This document shows positions 44,276 through 53,478 of a DNA stretch of 64,000 nucleotides, one piece after another. Below the pieces are notes generated by a model. The model worked only from the letters and a program-made list of their open reading frames with translations. It had not been told where the DNA came from and searched no databases. Each line of letters starts with the position of its first letter. Position 1 is the stretch's first letter. This DNA comes from Pedobacter sp. ASV12 (GTDB lineage: Bacteria; Bacteroidota; Bacteroidia; Sphingobacteriales; Sphingobacteriaceae). The position numbers were made by a program, and so were the translations under genes. The DNA lies in the NCBI RefSeq assembly GCF_016429155.1, contig NZ_JAELUC010000006.1, positions 20,731-84,730 of the forward strand. Reading direction: 5' to 3'.

Positions 44276-44986
44276 TTATGGCTGCTGTGCGGAGCGTTTA
44301 TCCCTTTGCAAAGCACTAACCAAATGCTTTAAAAGAATCAAAAGAAGCAGGTTTGGCAATAAGCCTAATCCAAACGAAAGGATGGCGTCTGCCCATGGCG
44401 AAAGTTGTTTTTGGTGTGCTATCACCAGCAAGGCATCGAAACCTTTAGCTGGATGGAAAAGGGCATTGCCGATGTTCCATCCCAAATGGAGGCCGATCGG
44501 TAGCCAAATGGTCTTTGATTTGGCAAAGGCATAAGCCCAGGCATATCCGGCCAAGCCCGTAATCAGCAAAATGTAGCACTGCTGTACCCCATTAAAAGAT
44601 ATGGCTCCATAACTTAGCCAATGATAGGCGCCAAAGGCAATGGCCGAAATCAAGCAGGCGGTTTTGGTTTTGAGTTTCCTTAAAATCAGGTAGAACAAAA
44701 TTCCCCTAAAGAGCAATTCTTCAGTCAGCACAGCTTTGAACATGTATTGGCTAATCGAGCGCAGCTGGGGCCACGAAAAACCAGAATTTGTTTGCCACGT
44801 TATCGATTTGAAGAAGGTAGCTATGCCGATATTGACTAAGCACAAGGCAGACATGAGTAGTAGGCCTGCTATAAAATAGGCTATTATTCTGCCCGATGGA
44901 ATCATGCCCAGCAGGTCTTTCCAGCTTTTGTGCAGGAGCAGGATAATGCCGATGGTCAATGCTAATAAAATAAAAATACCAATCAT
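44276..44986 (-). CDS. CPBP family intramembrane glutamic-type protease
   Basis: 236 residues from ATG 44986; a longer frame to 45148 crosses the divergent gene's start and is unlikely. All three CPBP motifs are present: E89-E90-xxx-R94 (LTEELLFRGILF), H122 in FGAYHWL, and H167-xxx-N171 (GLHLGWN). Polytopic membrane protein. Divergent from a membrane-tethered HTH regulator, with a perfect 22-base palindrome between the starts. The substrate is unknown; cleavage of the neighbour is an inference. Confidence 0.9.
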   Translation of the reverse strand: MIGIFILLALTIGIILLLHKSWKDLLGMIPSGRIIAYFIAGLLLMSALCLVNIGIATFFKSITWQTNSGFSWPQLRSISQYMFKAVLTEELLFRGILFYLILRKLKTKTACLISAIAFGAYHWLSYGAISFNGVQQCYILLITGLAGYAWAYAFAKSKTIWLPIGLHLGWNIGNALFHPAKGFDALLVIAHQKQLSPWADAILSFGLGLLPNLLLLILLKHLVSALQRDKRSAQQP

Positions 44987-45022
44987 GAATAAGATTTTGT
45001 TGGGGAAGTCGGGGGTTTGGCC

Positions 45023-45030
45023 CAAAACTA
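45023..45030 (-). promoter_or_regulatory. -7 element for the CPBP protease gene
   Basis: TAGTTTTG on the minus strand (45030-45023) matches TAnnTTTG and lies 37 bases upstream of the ATG at 44986. No good -33 box at the standard spacing. Confidence 0.4.
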
Positions 45031-45052
45031 ATATCTTTAATCGGCCGAAACT

Positions 45053-45074
45053 TGCGCCATTTGCAAATGGCGCA
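45053..45074. promoter_or_regulatory. Perfect 22-base palindrome, candidate operator between CPBP and HTH genes
   Basis: TGCGCCATTTG followed directly by its exact reverse complement. It lies 18 bases upstream of the HTH start (45093) and 66 upstream of the CPBP start, close to both promoters. Long perfect dyads in a divergent regulator/target pair usually bind the encoded regulator. Confidence 0.65.
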
Positions 45075-45092
45075 GCAATGGCGTTGTCCAAT

Positions 45093-45545
45093 ATGGAATA
45101 CGATAAAAACAAAATAGCCGATGCCGTAAAAGCCGGCAGGCTAAACAAAGGCTGGAGCCAGCAGGAACTCGCCGAAAATTCGGGGATAGCTTTGCGCTCT
45201 GTTCAAAGAATTGAAGGTGCCGAAGTACAAGCCAGGCTTTATACACTTAAGGTTTTGGGCCGCACGCTCAACCTGGAGCTCAACCAATTGATCAAGCCGG
45301 TTGACCCAAGCCAGGCAAAAGGTACTCCTCTGGGCCTCAATTTTATACAGCGGCTGATTTTATCGGTTGCACTTTTGATCGTGCTGTTGCTGGCCACTCT
45401 TGCTTTTGTAGCGCAAAGTGCCAGGTTTCCGGAAACCAATTTTGAAATGTTGGTTTTGGTGCTGGTTCTTTTAGTGAGTTATGCCTTGTTTTTGTTGCTG
45501 ATTTGGAAAGGGCAGTCTAAAGCGACAGGCCATCGCTATCGGTAG
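45093..45545 (+). CDS. Membrane-tethered XRE-type HTH regulator
   Basis: 150 residues. The N-terminal XRE helix-turn-helix (about 8-63, KGWSQQELAENSGIALRSVQRIE) resembles Bacteroidota XRE regulators that bind the sequence near their own gene. Two membrane helices follow (about 86-108 and 118-138), so DNA-binding is tethered to the membrane. Start chosen at ATG 45093; a much longer frame from 44904 would cross the divergent gene and palindrome. Converges on the DUF2461 gene with a 29-base overlap. Confidence 0.88.
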   Translation: MEYDKNKIADAVKAGRLNKGWSQQELAENSGIALRSVQRIEGAEVQARLYTLKVLGRTLNLELNQLIKPVDPSQAKGTPLGLNFIQRLILSVALLIVLLLATLAFVAQSARFPETNFEMLVLVLVLLVSYALFLLLIWKGQSKATGHRYR

Positions 45546-46203
45546 TTAGTACCTCGCTCATGTAATCGAAAAAAGGGCGCATGTTTTTGAAGGTAAGGCT
45601 TGCCTGTTGCAAAAAACTTTCGTCCAATACTTCTTGGTCGGTAAATTTTCTGACCAATAAAAACTGTTTGTAGCGCAACAGATCGATGGCTGGATGTTCG
45701 GCATCGAAGCCTTTCGGAGCGGTTTTGAGTTGTTCGCCCCGCAGTTCGCCGAAAGTCTGTACAAATGTAGGGTCGCTCAAAATCTTCCTCAGCGGGGCGT
45801 CGTCAAAAGCAATATCTTCTCTAATCCGTTTCAAATCGTCGGTTGCTGGCCCCCAAAAGCCACCTGCAATCAGGCTGTTGCCCGGTTCGATATGAAAATA
45901 ATAACCGCCCCTGCGATATTGGGTAGCCCGTTTAAAACTGCCACTCCAATGTGTTTTATAAGGTGTTTTGTCGGTCGAAAAACGCGTATCGCGGTAAATT
46001 CGGTACAAGCTCTTTTTGCCAGAAGCGGTTTCGATCAGGTCGTGGATATTCAGTTCGGCCAATAGTTGGTCGGCAAAACTTTCTATTACGGCCAGTTCCT
46101 TCAAATAGGTTTCCTTGTTGGCCTGAAACCAATCTCTGTCGTTGTTCTTTTTTATGGTATTCAAAAAAGCGAGGCTGGAAAGCTTTATGATTGGTTTTGA
46201 CAT
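45517..46203 (-). CDS. DUF2461 domain protein
   Basis: 228 residues from ATG 46203 matching DUF2461 (TIGR02453): LAFLNTIKKNNDRDWFQANKETY, SLYRIYRDTRFSTDKTPYKTH and FHIEPGNSLIAGGFWGP. Function unknown; the fold is often linked to nucleic acid or small-molecule modification but this is not established. Overlaps the HTH gene end by 29 bases. Confidence 0.9.
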   Translation of the reverse strand: MSKPIIKLSSLAFLNTIKKNNDRDWFQANKETYLKELAVIESFADQLLAELNIHDLIETASGKKSLYRIYRDTRFSTDKTPYKTHWSGSFKRATQYRRGGYYFHIEPGNSLIAGGFWGPATDDLKRIREDIAFDDAPLRKILSDPTFVQTFGELRGEQLKTAPKGFDAEHPAIDLLRYKQFLLVRKFTDQEVLDESFLQQASLTFKNMRPFFDYMSEVLTTDSDGLSL

Positions 46204-46281
46204 GTTGTTAACAGATGAGGTACACAAATATACTGCTCAGCTTAAACAAAACTCAATAGTCATTATAATCTTTGTGTCTTT

Positions 46282-46980
46282 TTATAAGGTTTGGCTGATT
46301 TTGGCAAGAAGAGCATCTTTAAAGGTTAGGCCAATGGCCAGGTCCTGATTGTTTACTTTTGCAAAATTGCCCTCTATGAACTGAATAAATGCAATATTCA
46401 CAATGGTAGAGCGGTGGATACGGGTAAACTTGTCGGCGGGCAGCAGGGTTTCGAGCTTGCTCAAGGTCATGTAACTGATGTAGGTTTGGCTAGTGGTATA
46501 AACTTTTAGGTAATCGCCTAGGCCTTCAGCATGCACAATGTCTGAAAGTTCTAACTTGATCAGGCGCTTGTCTACTTTTAAAAATATGTAGCTCTGCGCT
46601 GTAACTTGACTGGTAGCAACAGACTCATCTTTGCGGAGGCCTATTTTTTGGATGGCTTTTAAAAAACGTTCGAAGGTTACCGGCTTAACAAGGTAATCAA
46701 CTGCTTCTATTTCAAAAGCATCGACTGCATAGTGGCCATAAGCCGTGATCAATATCACTTTTGGACTTGTTTTTAGCGACCGGATAAAGTTGAGTCCGTT
46801 TATCCCCGGCATTTCTATGTCCAGAAAAACAACATCTATTTGCTGTTCGTGTAGGGCAGCAAAGGCTTCTATCGCGCTTTGGTAGCTGCCCAGGTGTTTG
46901 AGGCTTGGAATCTGGTCTATGTACGACTCGATGAGTTGCCTGGCCAGTGGCTCGTCGTCTACTACAATGCAGTTTATCAT
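46282..46980 (-). CDS. LytTR-family response regulator
   Basis: 232 residues: receiver domain (MINCIVVDDEPLARQLIESY, phospho-acceptor D54 in DVVFLDIEMPGINGL) and LytTR DNA-binding domain (about 135-225, YIFLKVDKRLIKLELSDIVHAEGLGDYLKVY). Overlaps the sensor kinase gene by 4 bases. Confidence 0.95.
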   Translation of the reverse strand: MINCIVVDDEPLARQLIESYIDQIPSLKHLGSYQSAIEAFAALHEQQIDVVFLDIEMPGINGLNFIRSLKTSPKVILITAYGHYAVDAFEIEAVDYLVKPVTFERFLKAIQKIGLRKDESVATSQVTAQSYIFLKVDKRLIKLELSDIVHAEGLGDYLKVYTTSQTYISYMTLSKLETLLPADKFTRIHRSTIVNIAFIQFIEGNFAKVNNQDLAIGLTFKDALLAKISQTL

Positions 46981-48056
46981 TTGAGCTGAATGGTTAGGGT
47001 TGCTGTAAAGGTACGCTCTTCATTGTGTATAACCAATTCATGCCGATTAGGGTAAAGCAGCGCTACTCTTTTTCTCACATTGGCCAGGCCTATGCCACTT
47101 TGCTTACTATTGCTCTGCAATTTATTGGGATTGGGCAATTTGGCGTTTGCTGCCTGAAAAATCAATTCGTCTTCATCAACTGATAGAATAAGTCTAACCC
47201 ATTTATTTGGCATATCCTTTTGCAGGGCATGCTTATAGGTGTTTTCGATCAGAGGTAAAAAGAGCATGGGTTCTATAACTATATCGGTTACTTTGCCTTG
47301 GATCGAAAAATCAATCAGATTAGCTTGTTCGTGCCTTAAGTTTTCTAACCGGATATAGCTTTTAATGAAATCGATTTCCTGTTGCAACGGAACTTTATCT
47401 TGTTGGGTTTCATAAAGTACATAACGCATGATGGCCGAAAGGTCGGTAATCATTTTTGGGGTTTCTGGCGAATTTTGTACGCTTAATGCATACATATTGT
47501 TGAGCGTATTGAAGAAAAAGTGAGGCTGTACCTGCGATTTGAGATGTTGGAGCTCCAGCCTTAGTTTTTCGGTTTCCAACAGATAGAGATTATGTTGGTT
47601 TTTGAATAGAAGTTTTACTACATACAGTGAAGTGGCCGCCAAGAGTACGAGGCAGGTATAGCCGATAGATTGACTGAAATAGCCTTTAGTGAAATCTTCG
47701 GGATGTGCGCCCATTAGCGCAGTGCGATAACCTTCGGGGATAAATGGTATGTGTATAATGGCTAGGCAGCTTAGTCTCGAACTCAATTCGTAGAGCAACA
47801 GGTAAAACGGAAAAAGAAATGTCGCTAGTAGGTAACTTTTTTTGCCGATGAACTTAGGTAAATAGACCCGGTAAAACAACACAATCACAGGCAACTGCAG
47901 GATATTGAGCAACACCAGGCTCACCGTATATGAAAAATGGGAAAATATTTGTAGGCCAACAGCAAATGGACTAAGTACGCCAACCACAAAAAGATAGGCA
48001 AACTCGGCAATAAAGTTTTTTTGTTGATAGCTGAGCGATGAGAAGGAAAAACGCAT
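46977..48056 (-). CDS. LytS-type sensor histidine kinase
   Basis: 359 residues: several membrane helices (about 18-150) followed by a His_kinase domain with the phosphorylated H179 in LKSQVQPHFFFNTLNNM, and an ATPase domain with N-box MLFLPLIENTYKHAL and G-box SGIGLANVRKRV. Partner of the adjacent LytTR regulator; overlaps it by 4 bases. Confidence 0.94.
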   Translation of the reverse strand: MRFSFSSLSYQQKNFIAEFAYLFVVGVLSPFAVGLQIFSHFSYTVSLVLLNILQLPVIVLFYRVYLPKFIGKKSYLLATFLFPFYLLLYELSSRLSCLAIIHIPFIPEGYRTALMGAHPEDFTKGYFSQSIGYTCLVLLAATSLYVVKLLFKNQHNLYLLETEKLRLELQHLKSQVQPHFFFNTLNNMYALSVQNSPETPKMITDLSAIMRYVLYETQQDKVPLQQEIDFIKSYIRLENLRHEQANLIDFSIQGKVTDIVIEPMLFLPLIENTYKHALQKDMPNKWVRLILSVDEDELIFQAANAKLPNPNKLQSNSKQSGIGLANVRKRVALLYPNRHELVIHNEERTFTATLTIQLK

Positions 48057-48212
48057 GGGTCAAGATAATTGGTTTATTTTTATATCGAATGATTTTTTAG
48101 GTGAAACCTGCTTTTTTCTCGCCGAACTAAGGACTTTTCTGGTTCAACGTTTCAATTTGGCTTTCTATCTAATTTAATTGCCTCGCTTGGTATATAGGTG
48201 CATACTTGCGGT

Positions 48213-49895
48213 ATGAAAAAACTTTTAATTAGCGCTGTGTTGCTCTTTTTGTGCATGTCACAGCTTCGTGCGCAGACCCTAAAACAGGTAGCAGCGTTGG
48301 CTTCCTTGGCCAAAACATGGGGTTTGCTCAAGTACTATCACCCAAATATTGCCACCGGAAAACATGATTGGGACAGCATTTTGATTGCTGGTGTCAAAGG
48401 ATTGCTGTTGTCAAAGGACAATGTGCAATCGGCAATAGACAGAATGCTGAAAATAGCCGGCCCTGATACGGCAAGTTTATACCAACTAAAGGATAGGAAT
48501 GCCATTTGCTACAAAAATTATGATGTTTCCTGGATTGACCATTGTCCAGATCTTCGTTTTGATCAAAAGCGAGCACTTCATTACATTGCAAAACACCCTT
48601 ATTCTGGAACGAATTATTATGCCCAGCCCAATCCCGATAACGACAGCACTGTTTTTACGCCTAATGAAAAGCGTTATCAAGAAATGGCTTTTCCTGATGT
48701 GAATTATCGCCTGTTGACCCTTTTCAGGTTCTGGAACGTGATCAATTATTATTACCCATATAAATATGAGATTGGCAAGCCTTGGGAAAAAATGTTAAAC
48801 GAGATGATTCCAATAATGATTCATGCAACAGATAGCTTATCTTATTACAAGGCATTGGCCAAAATGGCGGCTTCAGTTAACGATTCGCACGGAGGACTTT
48901 GGCCAGAAGTCTATACCCATCTTATTGGCAAATATAGTCCACCATTCAATTTTAAGCTAATTGATGGGAAAGCAATAGTTACCAAAGTCGTTGACAGTAG
49001 TCTAGTTAGAAACGGTCTGAAAGTGGGTAGCGTTATCAAAACTATTGATGGGCAGTCGCTTAAGGCCAGGATCAAGGCCTATTGGGGTCTTGTGCCCGCT
49101 TCTAACGATGGTGGCAAGCTCAAAGCAATGGCTGGTTTTATTCTCAATACGAAAGGTCAAGAAGCTTCTTTTGCCGGAAGCGAACCGAACCGCCGAAAGT
49201 TCAAGGTTGTGGTGGGACAGTATGAACGCAATTTCCTAAAAGACTATCTCGATTTTTTTGAAATGACCAAGCCAGTGGCAATGGAGATGGTAGAGAAAGG
49301 AGTGGGCTATGTCTATTTCAGTAATATCAACAAAAAGAATATAGACAGCGTGATGGGGAAATTGCTAGATACAAAGGCGATTATATTCGATATGAGGAAT
49401 TATCCGACCAATGGAACTGGGATTTATGACCTGCCAGCCTATTTTTTAGTCCAGCCAAGTATTTATGCGCGTAACACCTATCCTGATTTTGCCTTACCTG
49501 GCATGATGAAATATAAAATAGCCAATGAAGGTACAGCTTATGCGTATGTGGGAAAAAACAATACAAATCCTTATCAAGGCAAGGTAATATTATTGGTGGA
49601 TAGCCGTACGCAGAGTGCTGCTGAATGGGCTTGTATGACTTTAAAGACCGGCTCGAACGTAACGGTGGTCGGCGAACAAACCGCAGGAGCCGACGGTAAT
49701 GTTACCCGTACCATTTTGCCTGGAGGCTATGCCATTAATTTTTCTGGTTTGGGCATTTATTATCCTGATGGAACAGCTACACAAAGGCGAGGCATCCGTT
49801 TGGATATTCGAGTAAAATACACCATTCAGGATGTAATCAATAAGAAAGATCCCATCCTTAACCGTGCCATTGAGTTTGCTAAAACAGGCAGGTAG
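48213..49895 (+). CDS. S41 family peptidase
   Basis: 560 residues from ATG 48213 (signal peptide ending LRA-QT). N-terminal helical region (LASLAKTWGLLKYYHPNIA), a PDZ-like segment (LKVGSVIKTIDGQSLKAR), and the C-terminal S41 tail-specific protease core with catalytic Ser468 in DSRTQSAAEWAC and the oxyanion region VGEQTAGADGN. Periplasmic. Substrate not known. Confidence 0.9.
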   Translation: MKKLLISAVLLFLCMSQLRAQTLKQVAALASLAKTWGLLKYYHPNIATGKHDWDSILIAGVKGLLLSKDNVQSAIDRMLKIAGPDTASLYQLKDRNAICYKNYDVSWIDHCPDLRFDQKRALHYIAKHPYSGTNYYAQPNPDNDSTVFTPNEKRYQEMAFPDVNYRLLTLFRFWNVINYYYPYKYEIGKPWEKMLNEMIPIMIHATDSLSYYKALAKMAASVNDSHGGLWPEVYTHLIGKYSPPFNFKLIDGKAIVTKVVDSSLVRNGLKVGSVIKTIDGQSLKARIKAYWGLVPASNDGGKLKAMAGFILNTKGQEASFAGSEPNRRKFKVVVGQYERNFLKDYLDFFEMTKPVAMEMVEKGVGYVYFSNINKKNIDSVMGKLLDTKAIIFDMRNYPTNGTGIYDLPAYFLVQPSIYARNTYPDFALPGMMKYKIANEGTAYAYVGKNNTNPYQGKVILLVDSRTQSAAEWACMTLKTGSNVTVVGEQTAGADGNVTRTILPGGYAINFSGLGIYYPDGTATQRRGIRLDIRVKYTIQDVINKKDPILNRAIEFAKTGR

Positions 49896-49960
49896 TTTTT
49901 TGCAGGTCGCATGGCGCCATTAATCAACGCTTAACGCCACACGACCTGCAAAGTTATTTG

Positions 49961-50845
49961 TTAATTACTGATTTTGTTCACCACCAGATCGTCGAAATAA
50001 ATATAGCTGGTTTGGCTCGAGCCCCAAACGGCCACATCCTTGCCTCCTCTAAAGTTGTGGAAAGACAATTTCTTGATCAGCCTTTGCGCATCGTTGGTGG
50101 TCCAGCGGATGGCCTGGTCAAGTACCGTATTGCCGTCAATTTTAACCTGTACCCAGCCGTTGGTATTAGAACCGGTATTGCTTTTGAGGTACATGTGCAC
50201 GGTATAGGTTTGGCCTTTTACCAAACTGCCGCTGGTTGGATAGGTTTTGCCGAAAGTATCGCCACAAGGGCCGGCCATATCCCTGTGGTAAACATAAGGC
50301 TGAAAATAGACCCTGCTTCCGGTATTGTACCACATCAGGCGCAAGCTGCCTCCGTTGCCGTCGGTTGCAATGTCGCAGCCCGTATTGCCTTCGCCGATTA
50401 AAAAGCCAAAACCTACTTTGCCACCGCGGCTCCAGTCGAATTGGCTATGGAAGCGTACTTTCCAGGTAGCTTCATAGGCCGAGCCATCAGAAAGGTCTAC
50501 ATCGGCAATCAAACCATTAGATACCGAGTTGGGCATCAGCGTAGCACGAGCCCAGTTGCCCGAAATCCAGGCACGGCTGTCGTTCCAGCCACCAAGTGTT
50601 GCCGAACCGAAATCGGCGCTGGCCAAACTATAGGTATAAGTGCCATCGGGGTGGGTAAAGCCCGTGTTGATGTTGCTGGGCCAGGCCTGCTCAACTACTG
50701 CCGATTTTGGCAGTTCTATTGCTTTCTTTGGATCGGCAGTTCCGTTTGTGGTGTCTACCTTGTCTTTTTGGCATGCACTAAAGCTTGCCGACAGCAAGAG
50801 CATAGCGATTCCCGTCAATTTTAAAAGTTTAGGGTTGGTGTTCAT
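49961..50845 (-). CDS. PL14-like polysaccharide lyase / carbohydrate-binding lipoprotein
   Basis: 294 residues with lipobox FSAC (ASFSACQKD). The beta-sandwich core (KVGFGFLIGEGNTGCD, GSLRLMWYNTGSRVYFQPYVYHRDM, and the C-terminal FHNFRGGKDVAVWGSSQTSYIYFDDLVV) resembles polysaccharide lyase family 14 (alginate/glucuronan type). Lyase activity is not certain because I cannot verify catalytic residues. Part of the carbohydrate-degradation region. Confidence 0.75.
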   Translation of the reverse strand: MNTNPKLLKLTGIAMLLLSASFSACQKDKVDTTNGTADPKKAIELPKSAVVEQAWPSNINTGFTHPDGTYTYSLASADFGSATLGGWNDSRAWISGNWARATLMPNSVSNGLIADVDLSDGSAYEATWKVRFHSQFDWSRGGKVGFGFLIGEGNTGCDIATDGNGGSLRLMWYNTGSRVYFQPYVYHRDMAGPCGDTFGKTYPTSGSLVKGQTYTVHMYLKSNTGSNTNGWVQVKIDGNTVLDQAIRWTTNDAQRLIKKLSFHNFRGGKDVAVWGSSQTSYIYFDDLVVNKISN

Positions 50846-51351
50846 CTAGTTTAGTTTTTAGGTTACAATTCGATTAGTTTTTAAGGGCAAGTTCCTGTCC
50901 TCGACAGTTGCCTGCAGTTGCGATGGCTTAGCTGTTTCGTGAAAATAAATAGGGATATGAGTTGATATACGGATGATGATTTGCCGTCAAAACGAAGTAA
51001 AGAGGGAAGGTCATGGCTATAGAAAGCCTTACACCTTGTCTATGGCCTGCATAGCGTGGTCTGTTGCTCATACCTTAAATACTTGGTTACCTTATCCTAA
51101 AGATACTGGAGCAATCGCTATAAATCCAAATAAAAATAAATATAACTAATTGATATTTAAATAGTTATATGTTTTTTGATACGTTTGTTCCTCAAGGTTT
51201 TATTTGGCTAATGACTTGATTTTATGGAAGATAGGTTTTTGGTCAAAATCAGGATTGATACGTTTGGTACGCATCGTTTTTTTATAGTGTTTGGGAACAA
51301 AAAAAAGCCCCCGAATAGAGGGCTTTTGAATGGGCTTGGAAAAAATGATGC
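50846..51351. other. 506-base intergenic region with repeated ACGTTTG sites
   Basis: No open reading frame or RNA gene. It contains two direct copies of TTGATACGTTTG (51176-51187 and 51255-51266, 79 bases apart), each including the -7-like TACGTTTG, and the GH97 terminator at 51303-51327. The region just upstream of the PL14-like gene is otherwise plain AT-rich sequence. Confidence 0.6.
51303..51327 (-). terminator. Terminator of the GH97 gene
   Basis: Arms AAAAGCCC and GGGCTTTT pair perfectly over 8 bases around a 9-base loop; on the minus strand it is followed by eight T residues. Located 25 bases past the GH97 stop. Confidence 0.85.
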
Positions 51352-53313
51352 CTAATTGCTAGGGGTTAGCACGGCAGCAAAGCCACCGCCTTGAGCCATC
51401 TTCACTGGCAATACACTGGTGGCATCCACCTGTTTTTGGGTAATTCTATAGTCTTCGGCCATTTTATTGGCATTCATGCCGTCTTCGAGCAATTCGAGGT
51501 TGAATTTTCCTTTGCCCAAAAAGTCGAGCTTAAAATCCTGGGCAAAAGTATTCCAGTTGGTAATGCCACCCAAATACCACTTGTTGCCTAGTTTTCTGGC
51601 CAAAACTACTGCTTTTCCCGCATCGGCGTAAAGCACCTTTGTATCCTCCCAAATAGAAGGGAACTGCGCCAGGTAGCGGGTATATTTTTCGTCTTGCTGA
51701 TAGTTTGAAGGATTATCGGCTAGCATTTGCAACGGACTTTCGAATAAGACGTACAAGGCCGTTTGGTGCGCGCGGGTGCCCATGCTCATGGGCTGGCTGT
51801 ACACGGCATTAAAATTAGATTTAATGGCATTGCGCATGGCTCCTGGCGTATAATCCATCGGACCGGCCATCATCCTTGTAAAAGGCAACAAGGCATCGTG
51901 TTCGGGTGTAACGGTGGCTTCCCATTTGTTGTTTTCCAGTCCATGTACGCCTTCGTACGAAATTACGTTAGGATAGGTGCGGTGCAGTCCGGTAGGTTTA
52001 TAGGCACCATGGAAATCGACCATGAGGTTTCTTTTGGCGCAGGCTTCGGCAGTGCGCGTGTAAAAGTTTACCATGTATTGCTCGGCCCTGGCCATAAAAT
52101 CGACCTTGATGCCTTTAACGCCCCAGTTTTTATAAAGGTCTAAAACTTCGTCCATTTTTTCGTTCAGCGGATTCCACAACACCCAAAGCAATACGCTTAC
52201 GTTTTTCTTTTTGCCGTAGGCCACCAACTCCGGAATATCGATGTTGGGATTGGAGTGGAGAATATCTTGCGTGGTCTTGGTCCAACCTTCATCAAGCATG
52301 ATGTATTCGAGGCCGTATTTCGAAGCAAAATCGATGTAGTATTTATAGGTTTCGGTATTGATGCCCGATTTAAAGTCGACACCATAAATGTTATTGTCGT
52401 TCCACCAGTCCCAGGCTACCTTGCCCGGTTTGATCCAGCTGGCATCCTTGATTTTTGAGGGCGTGGCCAATTGATAAACCAAGGTGTTGGTAAGGAGGCC
52501 CGCATCATTATCGTTGATCATCCAAAGTCGCCAAGGATAGTTTCGGGTGCCATTGGTTTCGGCAATGTAATCGGCTTCTTTTAAGATTTTGATGCTGCGG
52601 TCGCCCACTTTTTGCTGTTCTAAAATTACATGCGGGAAAACGCCTGTTATATTGTCTTTTTTCTTGATGAAAAGATTGGGATAATCGAAGAGGTCTGATT
52701 CGGTAAAAACAATCTTGGCACCGTTTTTTGCCGTAAAATAGGTAGGCAACCCAACCTGCGCGCTATCGATAGCCGTATATTTTTGCGGTTTAAACGAATA
52801 TTCGAAATGGGAAAGGAAAAGATTGGCATGTTTTGATCCTTCAAAAGGCCAAATGGCATTTTGGGCGTCGTTTACCTGAAAGGCAAAGTTTTCGTTGTTT
52901 ACAAAAACCTTGTCGTTTTTAAGGCTCGTTACAAAACGATAGGCCACGCCATTATTGTACGCCCTGAAAATAATGCTGTAATTGCCTTTAAACACCAATT
53001 CGAGCTGATTGTATTCGTCGGTAATGGTTTTGAACTTTACTGGTACATCAACCCGGATGCTGGTACTGGCCTTGGTTCTTATTTCCTTGGCTACTTTTGG
53101 GTCTTGACCTAAAATGCCCAGATCTTTAAGCGTTAAGGCGATTTGCTGGGTGGTTAAGATTGGACTTCCTTGATTCAATACCACAAAAGAGATGCTTTTA
53201 TCGCAGCTGATTTTGATTTGGTTGTTTCCAGCAGGAGAACTGAGTTCATAATCCTTGGCAAATACGGGCTTGATGAGCAATAACATCAAGGCAAAAAGGA
53301 TAGATTTTTTCAT
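51352..53313 (-). CDS. GH97 family alpha-glucosidase/alpha-galactosidase (retaining type)
   Basis: 653 residues, signal peptide MKKSILFALMLLLIKPVFAK. GH97 core: the N-terminal beta-sandwich, then the (beta/alpha)8 barrel with EYIMLDEGWTKT and GVKGIKVDFMARA. D405 in KVDFMAR is the nucleophile expected in retaining GH97 members; inverting SusB-type enzymes lack it. E454 in NVISYEGVHGLE is in the acid/base region. Likely cleaves terminal alpha-galactosyl or alpha-glucosyl residues. Followed by a strong terminator. Confidence 0.93.
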   Translation of the reverse strand: MKKSILFALMLLLIKPVFAKDYELSSPAGNNQIKISCDKSISFVVLNQGSPILTTQQIALTLKDLGILGQDPKVAKEIRTKASTSIRVDVPVKFKTITDEYNQLELVFKGNYSIIFRAYNNGVAYRFVTSLKNDKVFVNNENFAFQVNDAQNAIWPFEGSKHANLFLSHFEYSFKPQKYTAIDSAQVGLPTYFTAKNGAKIVFTESDLFDYPNLFIKKKDNITGVFPHVILEQQKVGDRSIKILKEADYIAETNGTRNYPWRLWMINDNDAGLLTNTLVYQLATPSKIKDASWIKPGKVAWDWWNDNNIYGVDFKSGINTETYKYYIDFASKYGLEYIMLDEGWTKTTQDILHSNPNIDIPELVAYGKKKNVSVLLWVLWNPLNEKMDEVLDLYKNWGVKGIKVDFMARAEQYMVNFYTRTAEACAKRNLMVDFHGAYKPTGLHRTYPNVISYEGVHGLENNKWEATVTPEHDALLPFTRMMAGPMDYTPGAMRNAIKSNFNAVYSQPMSMGTRAHQTALYVLFESPLQMLADNPSNYQQDEKYTRYLAQFPSIWEDTKVLYADAGKAVVLARKLGNKWYLGGITNWNTFAQDFKLDFLGKGKFNLELLEDGMNANKMAEDYRITQKQVDATSVLPVKMAQGGGFAAVLTPSN

Positions 53314-53478
53314 TTTTTGGTAGGATGTAAGAGATTTTAACAGGTTTTGCTGTGTAAGTTAGGTCGAAATATGAAAATAAAGAAAGGATCAGGTGCTTTT
53401 TTGTGTAAAAAGCGCTTGGGTTTTTGGATGGACAGGTTTTAGGAAGGGGAAATTGGATTTTTTCTTAAAAAAGGCAGG

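Noticed and set aside
44904..45092. Longer HTH protein frame from 44904
   Set aside because: It would run through the divergent CPBP start and the palindrome, and the extension has no domain; ATG 45093 begins the HTH.
44987..45148. Longer CPBP frame to 45148
   Set aside because: It would cross the HTH start and palindrome; ATG 44986 begins the first membrane helix.
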